A program made the translations under genes and the position numbers. From positions 124,001-188,000 of the forward strand of contig NZ_JAALDK010000003.1 of NCBI RefSeq assembly GCF_013366925.1: a stretch of 64,000 nt of DNA. Direction: 5' to 3'. This DNA comes from Paraburkholderia youngii (GTDB taxonomy: Bacteria; Pseudomonadota; Gammaproteobacteria; Burkholderiales; Burkholderiaceae). How positions within the stretch are numbered: position 1 is the stretch's first letter; every line of letters starts with the position of its first letter. The notes under the pieces were generated by a model, which was given only the letters and a program-made list of their open reading frames with translations, was not told the DNA's origin and did no database searches. This document shows, piece by piece, positions 1 through 7,337 of the stretch.

Positions 1-2
1 CG

Positions 3-116
3 GCCGGCAAGCCTGCAGCTGGAACCAAGGGATATTTGGAAGATGACTATCGGTCGCGACTTGCCGCTATCTACTATCAACACAAAGAGTTGTTCAAGCG
101 ATTAGAAGGCGCGTGA
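3..116 (+). CDS. C-terminal end of an unknown protein (cut by window edge)
   Basis: An open frame enters from the left edge and ends at TGA 114-116. The 37 visible codons are polar and lysine/arginine rich and end in HKELFKRLEGA. No family can be assigned. It converges on the next gene, with about 95 bases between the two stop codons. Confidence 0.45.
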   Translation, partial: AGKPAAGTKGYLEDDYRSRLAAIYYQHKELFKRLEGA

Positions 117-211
117 GCACGAGAAGCCCACATATGGGCCGCGTTCCGTCTCGTTAACACAGCGCCGACACGCCGCACGACCGTGCCGAAGAATGTCGAG
201 ACAAAGGCAGC

Positions 212-781
212 CTATGCCGAAGCTTTCTGCATCGGTAGGCGCTCCGCAAACGCGCTCGAAGCGGTGTCAATAATCCTCCGGTAGTACTCTTTGACGTGCT
301 TATCCCGCGCACCTGGGTGGCATGTCCTAAAACACTCGATGCCATTCGACCGGAAGTGCCTAAAAGCCTTTGGCTCAACCTTCACAGTCTCACGCTCCGG
401 AAGCACGGCTTTCAAGGCGCGGTCGTATGTGTGGCCGCTACCGAAGATGATTAGATCTGGCTTAAGCAGTTCGATTTCAAACTTGACGGCTGCCACCGAA
501 AAATCAAACAGATGAGCAGAATGCCCGATCGAGGCCCGAGAGTAGCCGCGCTTCGGGCGGTGCCAGTCCATCTTCATCAGGTTGTTCCAGCAAACAGCCG
601 CTCGATCGCCTCCAGCGAATGCATCAGCGAACCGCTTCCACTGCCGCAATAACTCACTATTACCGGTGCCACAGGCGTGTTGATTCTCATAGCGAGCCTT
701 CGCGATGCCGATCCTGTCCGGACGCTCGTAGAAGGCTCCCAGCTTGTCACACCAACCGTTAGTTTCCTTCCCAATGAACAT
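212..781 (-). CDS. Hypothetical protein, uracil-DNA-glycosylase-fold-like, probably N-terminally truncated
   Basis: The 189-residue protein begins VMFIGKETNGW if the frame is read slightly upstream. It contains the segment LLKPDLIIFGSG and, near the C-terminus, a histidine-proline motif (FRTCHPG). That arrangement (an N-terminal strand with a Gly-rich turn, a central hydrophobic strand, a late HP motif) recalls the uracil-DNA glycosylase superfamily, but this is a pattern judgement only. The frame stays open upstream of the first ATG as far as about 904 without any ATG, GTG or TTG, so the original N-terminus seems lost. The break lies near repeat copy A (944-1010). Function is unknown and activity doubtful. 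Confidence 0.5.
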   Translation of the reverse strand: MFIGKETNGWCDKLGAFYERPDRIGIAKARYENQHACGTGNSELLRQWKRFADAFAGGDRAAVCWNNLMKMDWHRPKRGYSRASIGHSAHLFDFSVAAVKFEIELLKPDLIIFGSGHTYDRALKAVLPERETVKVEPKAFRHFRSNGIECFRTCHPGARDKHVKEYYRRIIDTASSAFAERLPMQKASA

Positions 782-943
782 GACGCGGACGGGCGCATCG
801 AGGTAAGCCTGCGATACGCTCGGAGTTCTAAAGAGGCGACCCTCCAGATCACGCTGTGTTGGCTTGGCGGTGCGTTGGGAAGGGTAAAGCCCGGCCTCGG
901 TCCGTCATGGGACACCCGGCGCGATTCGCCGCGCGACGACTGC

Positions 944-1010
944 GGCCGTCAGCCGGCTGACGGCCTTAACCCGAAATGATGCGGTTTTCCTTATAGCTTT
1001 CGGGCTAGCC
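944..1010. repeat. Dispersed palindromic repeat, copy A
   Basis: A perfect 22-base palindrome (944-965, core GTCAGCCGGCTGAC) is followed by an inverted pair, TTAACCCGAAA (966-976) and TTTCGGGCTAG (998-1008). Related copies lie at 11713-11777 and 35321-35383. Copy A sits between the end of the conjugation operon (stop at 1013) and the truncated gene at 212-781. It could act as a bidirectional terminator or be a mobile extragenic repeat; the sequence alone does not decide. Confidence 0.7.
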
Positions 1011-1012
1011 GA

Positions 1013-1618
1013 TCACTGGTAGGACGACGCGGCGTGCCACAACAGCGCACCGAGCACCGCGGCGATGGCGATCCAGCACGGCGCGAGCACCGGGATCGGC
1101 GCGACGAGGATCGCAAAGGCAACACCGAACACCAGCAGGATGCCGTGGCCTGCCAGGTGAAACGACAGTGGACTGGCGAAGCCCGCCGCTGACGCATTGA
1201 TCTTGCGACGCATCGCGCCGTCGAAGAACGCCGCGACGCAGAAGATCAGCGTGCCGAAAATCCAGAGCTTCATGACGCTCGCGCGGTACACGAGCCGATA
1301 CAGCTCGCGCCAGAAGTTGTGGACCCAGGTGTGGGCGAACTCGGACACTCCCCCATCGCCAATATCGCCGCCTCCCGTCGCGTCGATGGTTGCGCGGACA
1401 AGACCCGTTTGCACGAACCACGCCTTGAACCGTTCGTTGGTCTTCTCGACCACTTCGTCGGCCGTCTCCACACCGAGAATTCCTGCGACCGACTCCGCTT
1501 CCTCGGGCGGCACCGAGAAAAGCGACGGCTCAGGAATAGCCGGCATGATGAACACGGCAAGCAACGGCACGAAGAAGAACCACCACTTGACGTGGGAGAC
1601 GAACCGGCTACTGGCCAT
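1013..1618 (-). CDS. DUF4400-type membrane protein of conjugative elements
   Basis: The 201-residue protein has an N-terminal membrane segment (WWFFFVPLLAVFIMP, about residues 12-27), a soluble middle region and three further hydrophobic segments toward the C-terminus (LWIFGTLIFCVAAFF, then ILLVFGVAFAILVAP and a last helix). Size, topology and position at the end of a traD-containing operon match the DUF4400 family of SXT/TOL-type integrating elements. It overlaps the preceding gene by 11 bases and is the last gene of the operon. Its role in transfer is not known. Confidence 0.65.
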   Translation of the reverse strand: MASSRFVSHVKWWFFFVPLLAVFIMPAIPEPSLFSVPPEEAESVAGILGVETADEVVEKTNERFKAWFVQTGLVRATIDATGGGDIGDGGVSEFAHTWVHNFWRELYRLVYRASVMKLWIFGTLIFCVAAFFDGAMRRKINASAAGFASPLSFHLAGHGILLVFGVAFAILVAPIPVLAPCWIAIAAVLGALLWHAASSYQ

Positions 1619-1892
1619 GGATGTGCATCCCCCACTCGATCAGGAATGACCCGATCCGCACCAGAAGGTAGACCGGAAAGCCAACGAGCCCCGCGAGGCC
1701 AAGATAGAAGTGCACCGGGCGCCGCGCCACAAAGAGTGCCAGTGCGAACGCCATCGCGTTCGGCCCGTGCGAGAACTCGGCCGGTCGCCCGCCTTCAATC
1801 TCGTCGATCGCGCTGGCCGTCGATATCGCGCGGCGCACGACGTCCGGTTCAACCCTCGATAGCTTCGCTATCAGAAAAGGCGTGAGCGACAT
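1608..1892 (-). CDS. Small membrane protein of the conjugation operon
   Basis: The 94-residue protein has two adjacent hydrophobic stretches (AMAFALALFVARR and the region around YLGLAGLVGFPVYLLV), so probably two membrane helices. It overlaps the upstream gene by 44 bases and the downstream gene by 11, which implies translational coupling within the operon. I do not recognise a family. Its context between traD and the DUF4400 gene suggests an accessory transfer protein at the inner membrane. Confidence 0.6.
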   Translation of the reverse strand: MSLTPFLIAKLSRVEPDVVRRAISTASAIDEIEGGRPAEFSHGPNAMAFALALFVARRPVHFYLGLAGLVGFPVYLLVRIGSFLIEWGMHIHGQ

Positions 1893-2367
1893 CGTAGTCC
1901 TCGAAATAGAGTCGGAAGTTTTCGCCCGTCAGCGCGCGCGCGGCCAGCTGGAAGGCGGCCGAGCGCTGCGTGACCGATTCGGGGCAACGCTCGTCGAACA
2001 TGCCCGTTTCAAGCTTGCCGTAGCGTGCCTCGAACGTGGTCACCGGTTCGAACATCGGCGGCCAGACGTGATAGCGATCGCCGTCGATCGCCACGTAGCG
2101 GCGCGCATACAGCAGGTGCGCGCGGGAAAATAACCCCTGCATGAATGCGATGTGCGGGTTGCCCGTCTTGCGGGTGCGCTTGTAGGCGGCGAGCCCGCAG
2201 TCCAGCATCTCCTTGACGAGCGGCTCACTCTCGCCCATGAACTTCTCCCCGATGAAATCGGCCACGCGGGCGCAGGCGAGTTCAAGTTCCGGCGCCACCG
2301 TAAAGACGGGGATCAGACGGGAGGACAGCTTGTGTTCGCGGATGATTTTTTTGAATACGGCATTCAT
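1849..2367 (-). CDS. Unknown protein of the conjugation operon
   Basis: The 172-residue soluble protein starts at the ATG at 2367, ten bases after the traD stop. A longer reading from 2421 would overlap traD and is less likely. There is no signal peptide or membrane segment. The C-terminus is acidic and aromatic (FRLYFEDYDVAHAF). I do not recognise it; position alone ties it to conjugation. Confidence 0.6.
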   Translation of the reverse strand: MNAVFKKIIREHKLSSRLIPVFTVAPELELACARVADFIGEKFMGESEPLVKEMLDCGLAAYKRTRKTGNPHIAFMQGLFSRAHLLYARRYVAIDGDRYHVWPPMFEPVTTFEARYGKLETGMFDERCPESVTQRSAAFQLAARALTGENFRLYFEDYDVAHAFSDSEAIEG

Positions 2368-2377
2368 GCGTAGGTTT

Positions 2378-4249
2378 TCAGCCTTGAAGGATGGGAATAC
2401 GGCCCTGATAGACGGCGGCACCCGAAATGCGCATGAAGTATTGCAGGTTGGGCAGGCCGTGAATCAGGCGGGTTGGGATCAGCGGAACCTTCTCCAGTTG
2501 AAGCGAACGTGAAACGGACCCGGTAAATTCACCGATATGCGCTTCGCTGCCCGTGCTCGTACTGCCTGTGAGCGTCAGGTTGCGAATCGCGGTCTCCCCG
2601 ACCTTGTCCGAAAACCACTGCGCGGTATCGCTGTCTTCCAATCTTAGGATTATCTGGTTGTTCAGATTGCCCAAAACCTGCAGCATTTTGGCGGCGTTTC
2701 CGAACCGCGCTTCCAGATCCGCTCGCGCCTGGAACGCGACGAACGCCTTGAAGCCAGCGCCGCGCCCCTTGTTGAGAATCTGGATCACCTGTTCGTTGAT
2801 CGCTTCTGCGATCTCGTCGATGATCAGCACCACTTCCGGTGGCGAATCGTAGAAGTTGTAGATCGAGCCGCACACGGCAGCCACGTCGGACAGGATCATC
2901 GACGCGATCGCTTTCTGCACGATGTTGTTCGACAGCGAATCGAGGCCCATGTACAGGACAGCCTTCTGCTTGATGACCTTGTCGATGTCCCAGATCTCGC
3001 GCTCGTCGTCGAAGTCATCCGCCTTGGGCGCGAGCATCAGGCCGGTTTCCCCGGTTGCGAGCATCTGCAGCAGCGGTAGCGCCGACGCGATGATGCGCAT
3101 GTAGTGCTCGCGGTCGTGCACGTGCGTGGCAATCAGGCCGTCGATCGCTTCGTTGCCACGTTCCTGTAACGCGAACTGCGCGTTGTAGAGTCCGATCATC
3201 CCGTCGACGAGCGAGGCGGCATTGTTACGCTGACCCTGCCGGGTCGTTTCCGTGGCGACCTGTTGCTCCCAGTCGGTGAGCCCCTGTTCAACGAAGAAGC
3301 GCTTCAGTGCCTTTTCGAGCAGCGACGTGATGCCCGACTGCGCGTACTTGAGGATCGAGCGCAGGGTCGGCTTGTCGCCGATGTAGAGTTCGCCCTTCAC
3401 GGCACGGTCGATGAACAGGAACGCGAAGTCCCGGAACGGCCCCTCCTCCATCAGCTGGGCGATCCGGCTCGGGATTTCCGACGGCTGCGACCAGTTTTCG
3501 ATCGGGTTCAGCCGGATCGACTCGGACGGCTTGGCCTGGTTGAAGTACAGGAACTTCCGGCCGGCGCGCTGGCATTCCTTCTCGACGCGCCGCTTCCACT
3601 CCGCGTCGTTTTTCGGGTCAACGATGATGAGCACGTCGCTGAGGTGAATGACCTGGGTGGAGATCACCTCATAGGTGCGGGTCTTGCCGGCGCCCGTCGT
3701 GCCGCCGACCAGGGTGTGACCACCCATCGCCTTGTAGTGAAACGGCACCAGCGCCTTTTTCGGTTCCATGCCGTGAATCCACGACGAACCCTGCGGCATG
3801 CGATCGCGGATGCTGTCTTTCGGCGCGAACATGCCCTCGATGGCTTCTTCAATCCTGCGGCCCGTCTTCGTCCTGTTAAGCCAGCGCGGCAGCCCGGGAA
3901 TATCGGTCGTCGGCATACGCAGGATGTCATGGGCGATCTGGCAATGCTTCTGCGTCCACTCGTAGCCGATGCCGAGATACATCGAGTTCGCTTCACTACG
4001 CATCCGCTTCTGGATCTGCAGCAGCTTTGGCACCTCGAGCGTCGTCAGCCATTTGGTCGAGATAGCCATGCGGAAAGTCAGCGCGCGCCAGATCTGCAGG
4101 GAACGCAGCGCCAGAAACGCAAGTGCGACCAGTGCGAACGCCCAGCCGTAGGGCATGCCCGAGATGGGCAACAGCACGATCGCCGCCAGCCAGAACACCG
4201 CTGCGCGAACTTCGTAGATCGGCCTGAAATGGTTGATGTAGCTGGTCAC
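2378..4249 (-). CDS. traD: Conjugative coupling factor TraD (SXT/TOL type), type IV coupling ATPase
   Basis: The 623-residue protein couples the relaxosome to the secretion channel at the inner membrane. Two hydrophobic segments lie near the N-terminus (about residues 17-50). A Walker A motif GGTTGAGKT lies near residue 179 and a Walker B motif VLIIDEIAE near residue 471, followed by the AAA+/FtsK-like C-terminal part (QARADLEARFG). Length and motif spacing fit the TraD family of SXT/TOL-like elements. Its start overlaps the stop of the TraI_2-like gene by four bases (ATGA), so the two are coupled. It appears intact. Confidence 0.88.
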   Translation of the reverse strand: MTSYINHFRPIYEVRAAVFWLAAIVLLPISGMPYGWAFALVALAFLALRSLQIWRALTFRMAISTKWLTTLEVPKLLQIQKRMRSEANSMYLGIGYEWTQKHCQIAHDILRMPTTDIPGLPRWLNRTKTGRRIEEAIEGMFAPKDSIRDRMPQGSSWIHGMEPKKALVPFHYKAMGGHTLVGGTTGAGKTRTYEVISTQVIHLSDVLIIVDPKNDAEWKRRVEKECQRAGRKFLYFNQAKPSESIRLNPIENWSQPSEIPSRIAQLMEEGPFRDFAFLFIDRAVKGELYIGDKPTLRSILKYAQSGITSLLEKALKRFFVEQGLTDWEQQVATETTRQGQRNNAASLVDGMIGLYNAQFALQERGNEAIDGLIATHVHDREHYMRIIASALPLLQMLATGETGLMLAPKADDFDDEREIWDIDKVIKQKAVLYMGLDSLSNNIVQKAIASMILSDVAAVCGSIYNFYDSPPEVVLIIDEIAEAINEQVIQILNKGRGAGFKAFVAFQARADLEARFGNAAKMLQVLGNLNNQIILRLEDSDTAQWFSDKVGETAIRNLTLTGSTSTGSEAHIGEFTGSVSRSLQLEKVPLIPTRLIHGLPNLQYFMRISGAAVYQGRIPILQG

Positions 4250-5538
4250 GCCGGGCTCGCGAGTATGAGTTGTCCCGCGCGCGGCGCGAGGGTGACTTCG
4301 GTTGGCGCATCGGCGACCATCAGGCTGCGCTTGCGCATGTGTTCAACAAGGGTGCTGGCGGCGATGCCGTAGCTCCCAATCAGCCGCTTGGGCACGACTA
4401 GCCCCTTTTCGGTCCACTGCACTGCCGCCTTGCTACTGGCGACGTCTTCACTGAGTGCCTGAAAAAATTCGCGCACGGAGCCGGGGACGCCTTTGAGAAC
4501 CTCGTCGAATGTCGACGCGTTCGACGACTTCGGTTGACTCGCCGTCGTTGCTAGTGGGCGCATGGCGGTCGGATCGACCGCGGCGGACACTGGTGCCGGC
4601 GACGGCACAGTCGGGGTATCCGCAGGCGTGGCGGGCAGAATCTCGCCCGTCGATGGTTCGACGGTCATGCCTGCCGGTGTCACAACAGCCGCCGCCTGCG
4701 TTGCTGTTGGAACTGGAGGAGCCGACGTTGGAGGCGGATTGTGTGGTGCTGCCGCGCTCGCACCTGGTACCGGTGCTCCCGGCGATGACACTGGCTCGAG
4801 CTCTGCGGCGACGTGGACAGCCGACGGCACGGCGAACTGGACCGGCGCGAACACGCCACGCTGCGCCTTGCGATCAAACTCGTCGGCCGTGCTCACGCCC
4901 TGGCGGACGACCTTGTGCAGCAGCGATTCGGCCTCGATCGGCCGCATGTTCGGATTGATCGCGCCAAAGAGTTCGGCGAGCACCTCGGCGTCGAGACCGG
5001 CGAGCAGCCCGGAGCCCACCAGCAGCTGAGCCAGCATGCCGGTACGCATCCGCTCGACCGGCAGCGGGGTGTCGCGCCGCGCGAGGCGATATGGCGATCC
5101 GGCCAGCCACGGGCACAACTGACCGTCAACCGGTGGATTCCACAGCGCACGGTCGCTGTCCCGCTCGACGGCGAAATGCCGGTACGGTTCATCAAGCCGC
5201 GAGCACACGGCGGCCAGAAACACCGCATAGTTGTACTGCGGCTCGATGCGCCTGCGCTTTTCTGAAGGCAGATTGGTGCCGAACTTCTGGCCGCCAGCGA
5301 GCCGCATGGCGTAGAACGCGGTCTCGATCGTGGCGCGGAAGGCGCCGCCCGGTTCGCGGTACAGATCCGGGCTCAACGGCAACGACGAGAACCACGACGC
5401 GCAGGCGCGCAGAACGGCGAGCCACTTGCGCTCCAGCTCGCTCTGGCTGGCTTCGTTCGCACACTGCGCAATCAGGTCCACGCGACGCTGATACTCGCCG
5501 AGCAGCGCGTCCTCGGTCATAGGCGTATGCGCGGTCAT
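4246..5538 (-). CDS. TraI_2-domain protein (MobH relaxase-like), catalytic histidines apparently missing
   Basis: The 430-residue protein has an N-terminal region resembling the TraI_2 domain of MobH relaxases (REPGGAFRATIETAFYAMRL, about residues 62-82). A long Pro/Ala-rich linker spans about residues 235-345, and a C-terminal domain like that of TraI follows (KGLVVPKRLIGSYGI). In the family the PGG motif is followed by a metal-binding His and later by an HD pair. Here the expected His after PGG is Ala, and no HD motif is visible in the following helix. Either this is a non-catalytic accessory paralogue or the relaxase of a divergent subfamily. It overlaps trbL and traD by four bases each. 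Confidence 0.6.
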   Translation of the reverse strand: MTAHTPMTEDALLGEYQRRVDLIAQCANEASQSELERKWLAVLRACASWFSSLPLSPDLYREPGGAFRATIETAFYAMRLAGGQKFGTNLPSEKRRRIEPQYNYAVFLAAVCSRLDEPYRHFAVERDSDRALWNPPVDGQLCPWLAGSPYRLARRDTPLPVERMRTGMLAQLLVGSGLLAGLDAEVLAELFGAINPNMRPIEAESLLHKVVRQGVSTADEFDRKAQRGVFAPVQFAVPSAVHVAAELEPVSSPGAPVPGASAAAPHNPPPTSAPPVPTATQAAAVVTPAGMTVEPSTGEILPATPADTPTVPSPAPVSAAVDPTAMRPLATTASQPKSSNASTFDEVLKGVPGSVREFFQALSEDVASSKAAVQWTEKGLVVPKRLIGSYGIAASTLVEHMRKRSLMVADAPTEVTLAPRAGQLILASPA

Positions 5539-6593
5539 AGCAGCGGCTTCGCGAGTTTGGCCAGCGCCCGGCCGGTTGCTCCGGTGCCGCCCCCGAACAT
5601 TCCGGCGATTTTGGGAATCTCGAACGACACCAGGAACACGAAAAACGCGAGGTCAAAGACGTAGCCGGCCGACAGTGAAGTGGTCAGTCCCGCGCTGGCC
5701 GCGTCTTTGACTGCGTTGACGAGAGTACCCGTGACGAGCTTCATCATGATGGCGGCCACGACCATATACATGCCCGCGGTGATCATGAAGTCGAGCCATG
5801 ACTTGAAGTAGCTCCGTGTGAATGACGAAAATCCGAGCGCAAATGCGATCTGGCCCATGACCGCGCCGCACGCAAACTGCAACTGCCCCACGTTGATGTA
5901 GAACACGAAGACGACGGCCGTGATCGACAGGACCAACCATGCAAGAAGGAGCGGAATGACGCCGATCAGCACCGAGATGTATTCGGTCCATGCGGCACCC
6001 TTGAAAGCCTTGATGACCGAGTCGAAAAGCTGGCTGGCGGCATTGCCGATGATGCTGACCGAACTGCCCATGTTCGTGCCACCGGCAATCTCGGACGACA
6101 GTGTCACGAACCACTTGTAGAAGGATGGCACCCAGGTCGCGTAGCCGATGTAGAAGGATGCAAAAATGCCGAGCATCCCTAGCTCCTCGAAAAGCGCGAT
6201 CCATGCCATGACCGGGTCTTTTGTCGCGGCGAAGCGGACCGCTGCCAGCACGATCGTGATGACCGCAAGGCCACTGGCGAACTTGTCCGATTCCTGGCTG
6301 ATGCTCTGGCTTGCATCAGCGGCGGCACTGACCACCGAGGCAAACATCGCGTTGAGCTTCGCCATCGCATTCGCATTGGCCTGCCCAAGTTCTCCCGGCT
6401 TGACCAGGGAGGCAGCCGTGGCACCCGAGCTCGACGGACTGGGCGTGTTGGAAGCGGGCACCACGGTGCCGTCCGGCAGGGTCGTAGGTTCGTCTGCGAG
6501 CGCAAACCCTGGACACGCGAACACACACAGCGGCACCAGCACCGTCAGAAAAAGCCGGTTCAGATGGCGAAGCATGTTCAGCCCTGCCCGCAT
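5535..6593 (-). CDS. trbL: Conjugal transfer protein TrbL/VirB6-like
   Basis: The 352-residue polytopic inner-membrane protein has an N-terminal signal segment ending near ACPGFALADE, a periplasmic Ser/Ala-rich stretch and five or more membrane helices (for example VLIGVIPLLLAWLVLSITA and AGMYMVVAAIMMKLV). This is the TrbL/VirB6 layout, the core of the inner-membrane channel. Its ATG touches the trbJ stop (TGATG). An internal ATG 18 bases further in (MLRHLNRLF) has an equally plausible ribosome site. The order trbE-trbJ-trbL is the usual P-type order. Confidence 0.85.
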   Translation of the reverse strand: MRAGLNMLRHLNRLFLTVLVPLCVFACPGFALADEPTTLPDGTVVPASNTPSPSSSGATAASLVKPGELGQANANAMAKLNAMFASVVSAAADASQSISQESDKFASGLAVITIVLAAVRFAATKDPVMAWIALFEELGMLGIFASFYIGYATWVPSFYKWFVTLSSEIAGGTNMGSSVSIIGNAASQLFDSVIKAFKGAAWTEYISVLIGVIPLLLAWLVLSITAVVFVFYINVGQLQFACGAVMGQIAFALGFSSFTRSYFKSWLDFMITAGMYMVVAAIMMKLVTGTLVNAVKDAASAGLTTSLSAGYVFDLAFFVFLVSFEIPKIAGMFGGGTGATGRALAKLAKPLL

Positions 6594-7327
6594 CAGAAGC
6601 CATAGGACGCGCGTTCTGCGTCCTGTTGATCCAGGAAGCTTTTCGCGGCGGCTGAGCGGTTCTTGTCGTCCTCGTTGGCAATCGACTGCTTCTGTGCATC
6701 CTGCTGCTGTTTGCCGGCCGTCATCTGGATCAGGTCACTCATCTGGCTCGATACGATGTCCAGATAATGCGTCGTCATCTCAGCGGTTGCCTGTTGCGTC
6801 GGCGTGAGCGACATCTGCGACTGCAGTTCCTGGCGGCGTTTGGCCAGCGTCTGGGCGTGCACCATGACGTCATTGCCTGTCTGAAAGAGGCGCGTGGCCT
6901 CGTTATCACGCTGGTTGTAGAGCGTTGCCATGTCGGCGAACCACTGCGAATTCGACTTGCCCGAGCGGGAAATCAGTGTCTGGACGCGATTGATCCACTG
7001 ACTGCCCTCGTTGAGGTCACCGTACATGTCAGTCAGGGTGCTTTTGAGCTGCGTGAACTTGCTGATGTCGCCGGTGATCTGGTCGTACTGCGCCTTCATG
7101 GCAGACGGGTCGAGGTTCGTCGCCTGCAGCAGCTGGTTTGCCATCATCTGGTACTGATAGACGATGTTGCTGTCCTGATAGATCTCGGTCTTCATGGCCT
7201 TCGCCGCAGTGATGATGTTCTGCGCGAGGTTAGACGCGTCAATGACGGGCAGCACGGCGTTGGCAGCGTGCGACATACCGAGCATCAGGCCTGCGGCGAG
7301 CGTCAGGCGGCCAAGGATCATTTTCAT
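6593..7327 (-). CDS. trbJ: P-type conjugative transfer protein TrbJ (VirB5-like)
   Basis: The 244-residue secreted protein has a signal peptide (LTLAAGLMLGMSHAANA) followed by a largely helical, Gln-rich body (QMMANQLLQATN, HAQTLAKRRQELQSQM). This is typical of TrbJ/VirB5, the minor pilus component that acts at the pilus tip and in entry exclusion of some plasmids. It lies ten bases after trbE and overlaps the trbL start by one base. Confidence 0.85.
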   Translation of the reverse strand: MKMILGRLTLAAGLMLGMSHAANAVLPVIDASNLAQNIITAAKAMKTEIYQDSNIVYQYQMMANQLLQATNLDPSAMKAQYDQITGDISKFTQLKSTLTDMYGDLNEGSQWINRVQTLISRSGKSNSQWFADMATLYNQRDNEATRLFQTGNDVMVHAQTLAKRRQELQSQMSLTPTQQATAEMTTHYLDIVSSQMSDLIQMTAGKQQQDAQKQSIANEDDKNRSAAAKSFLDQQDAERASYGF

Positions 7328-7337
7328 CGTGGGTTTC

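Noticed and set aside
3263..4372. Plus-strand frame of 369 codons opposite traD
   Set aside because: traD has all expected motifs on the minus strand; this frame has none.
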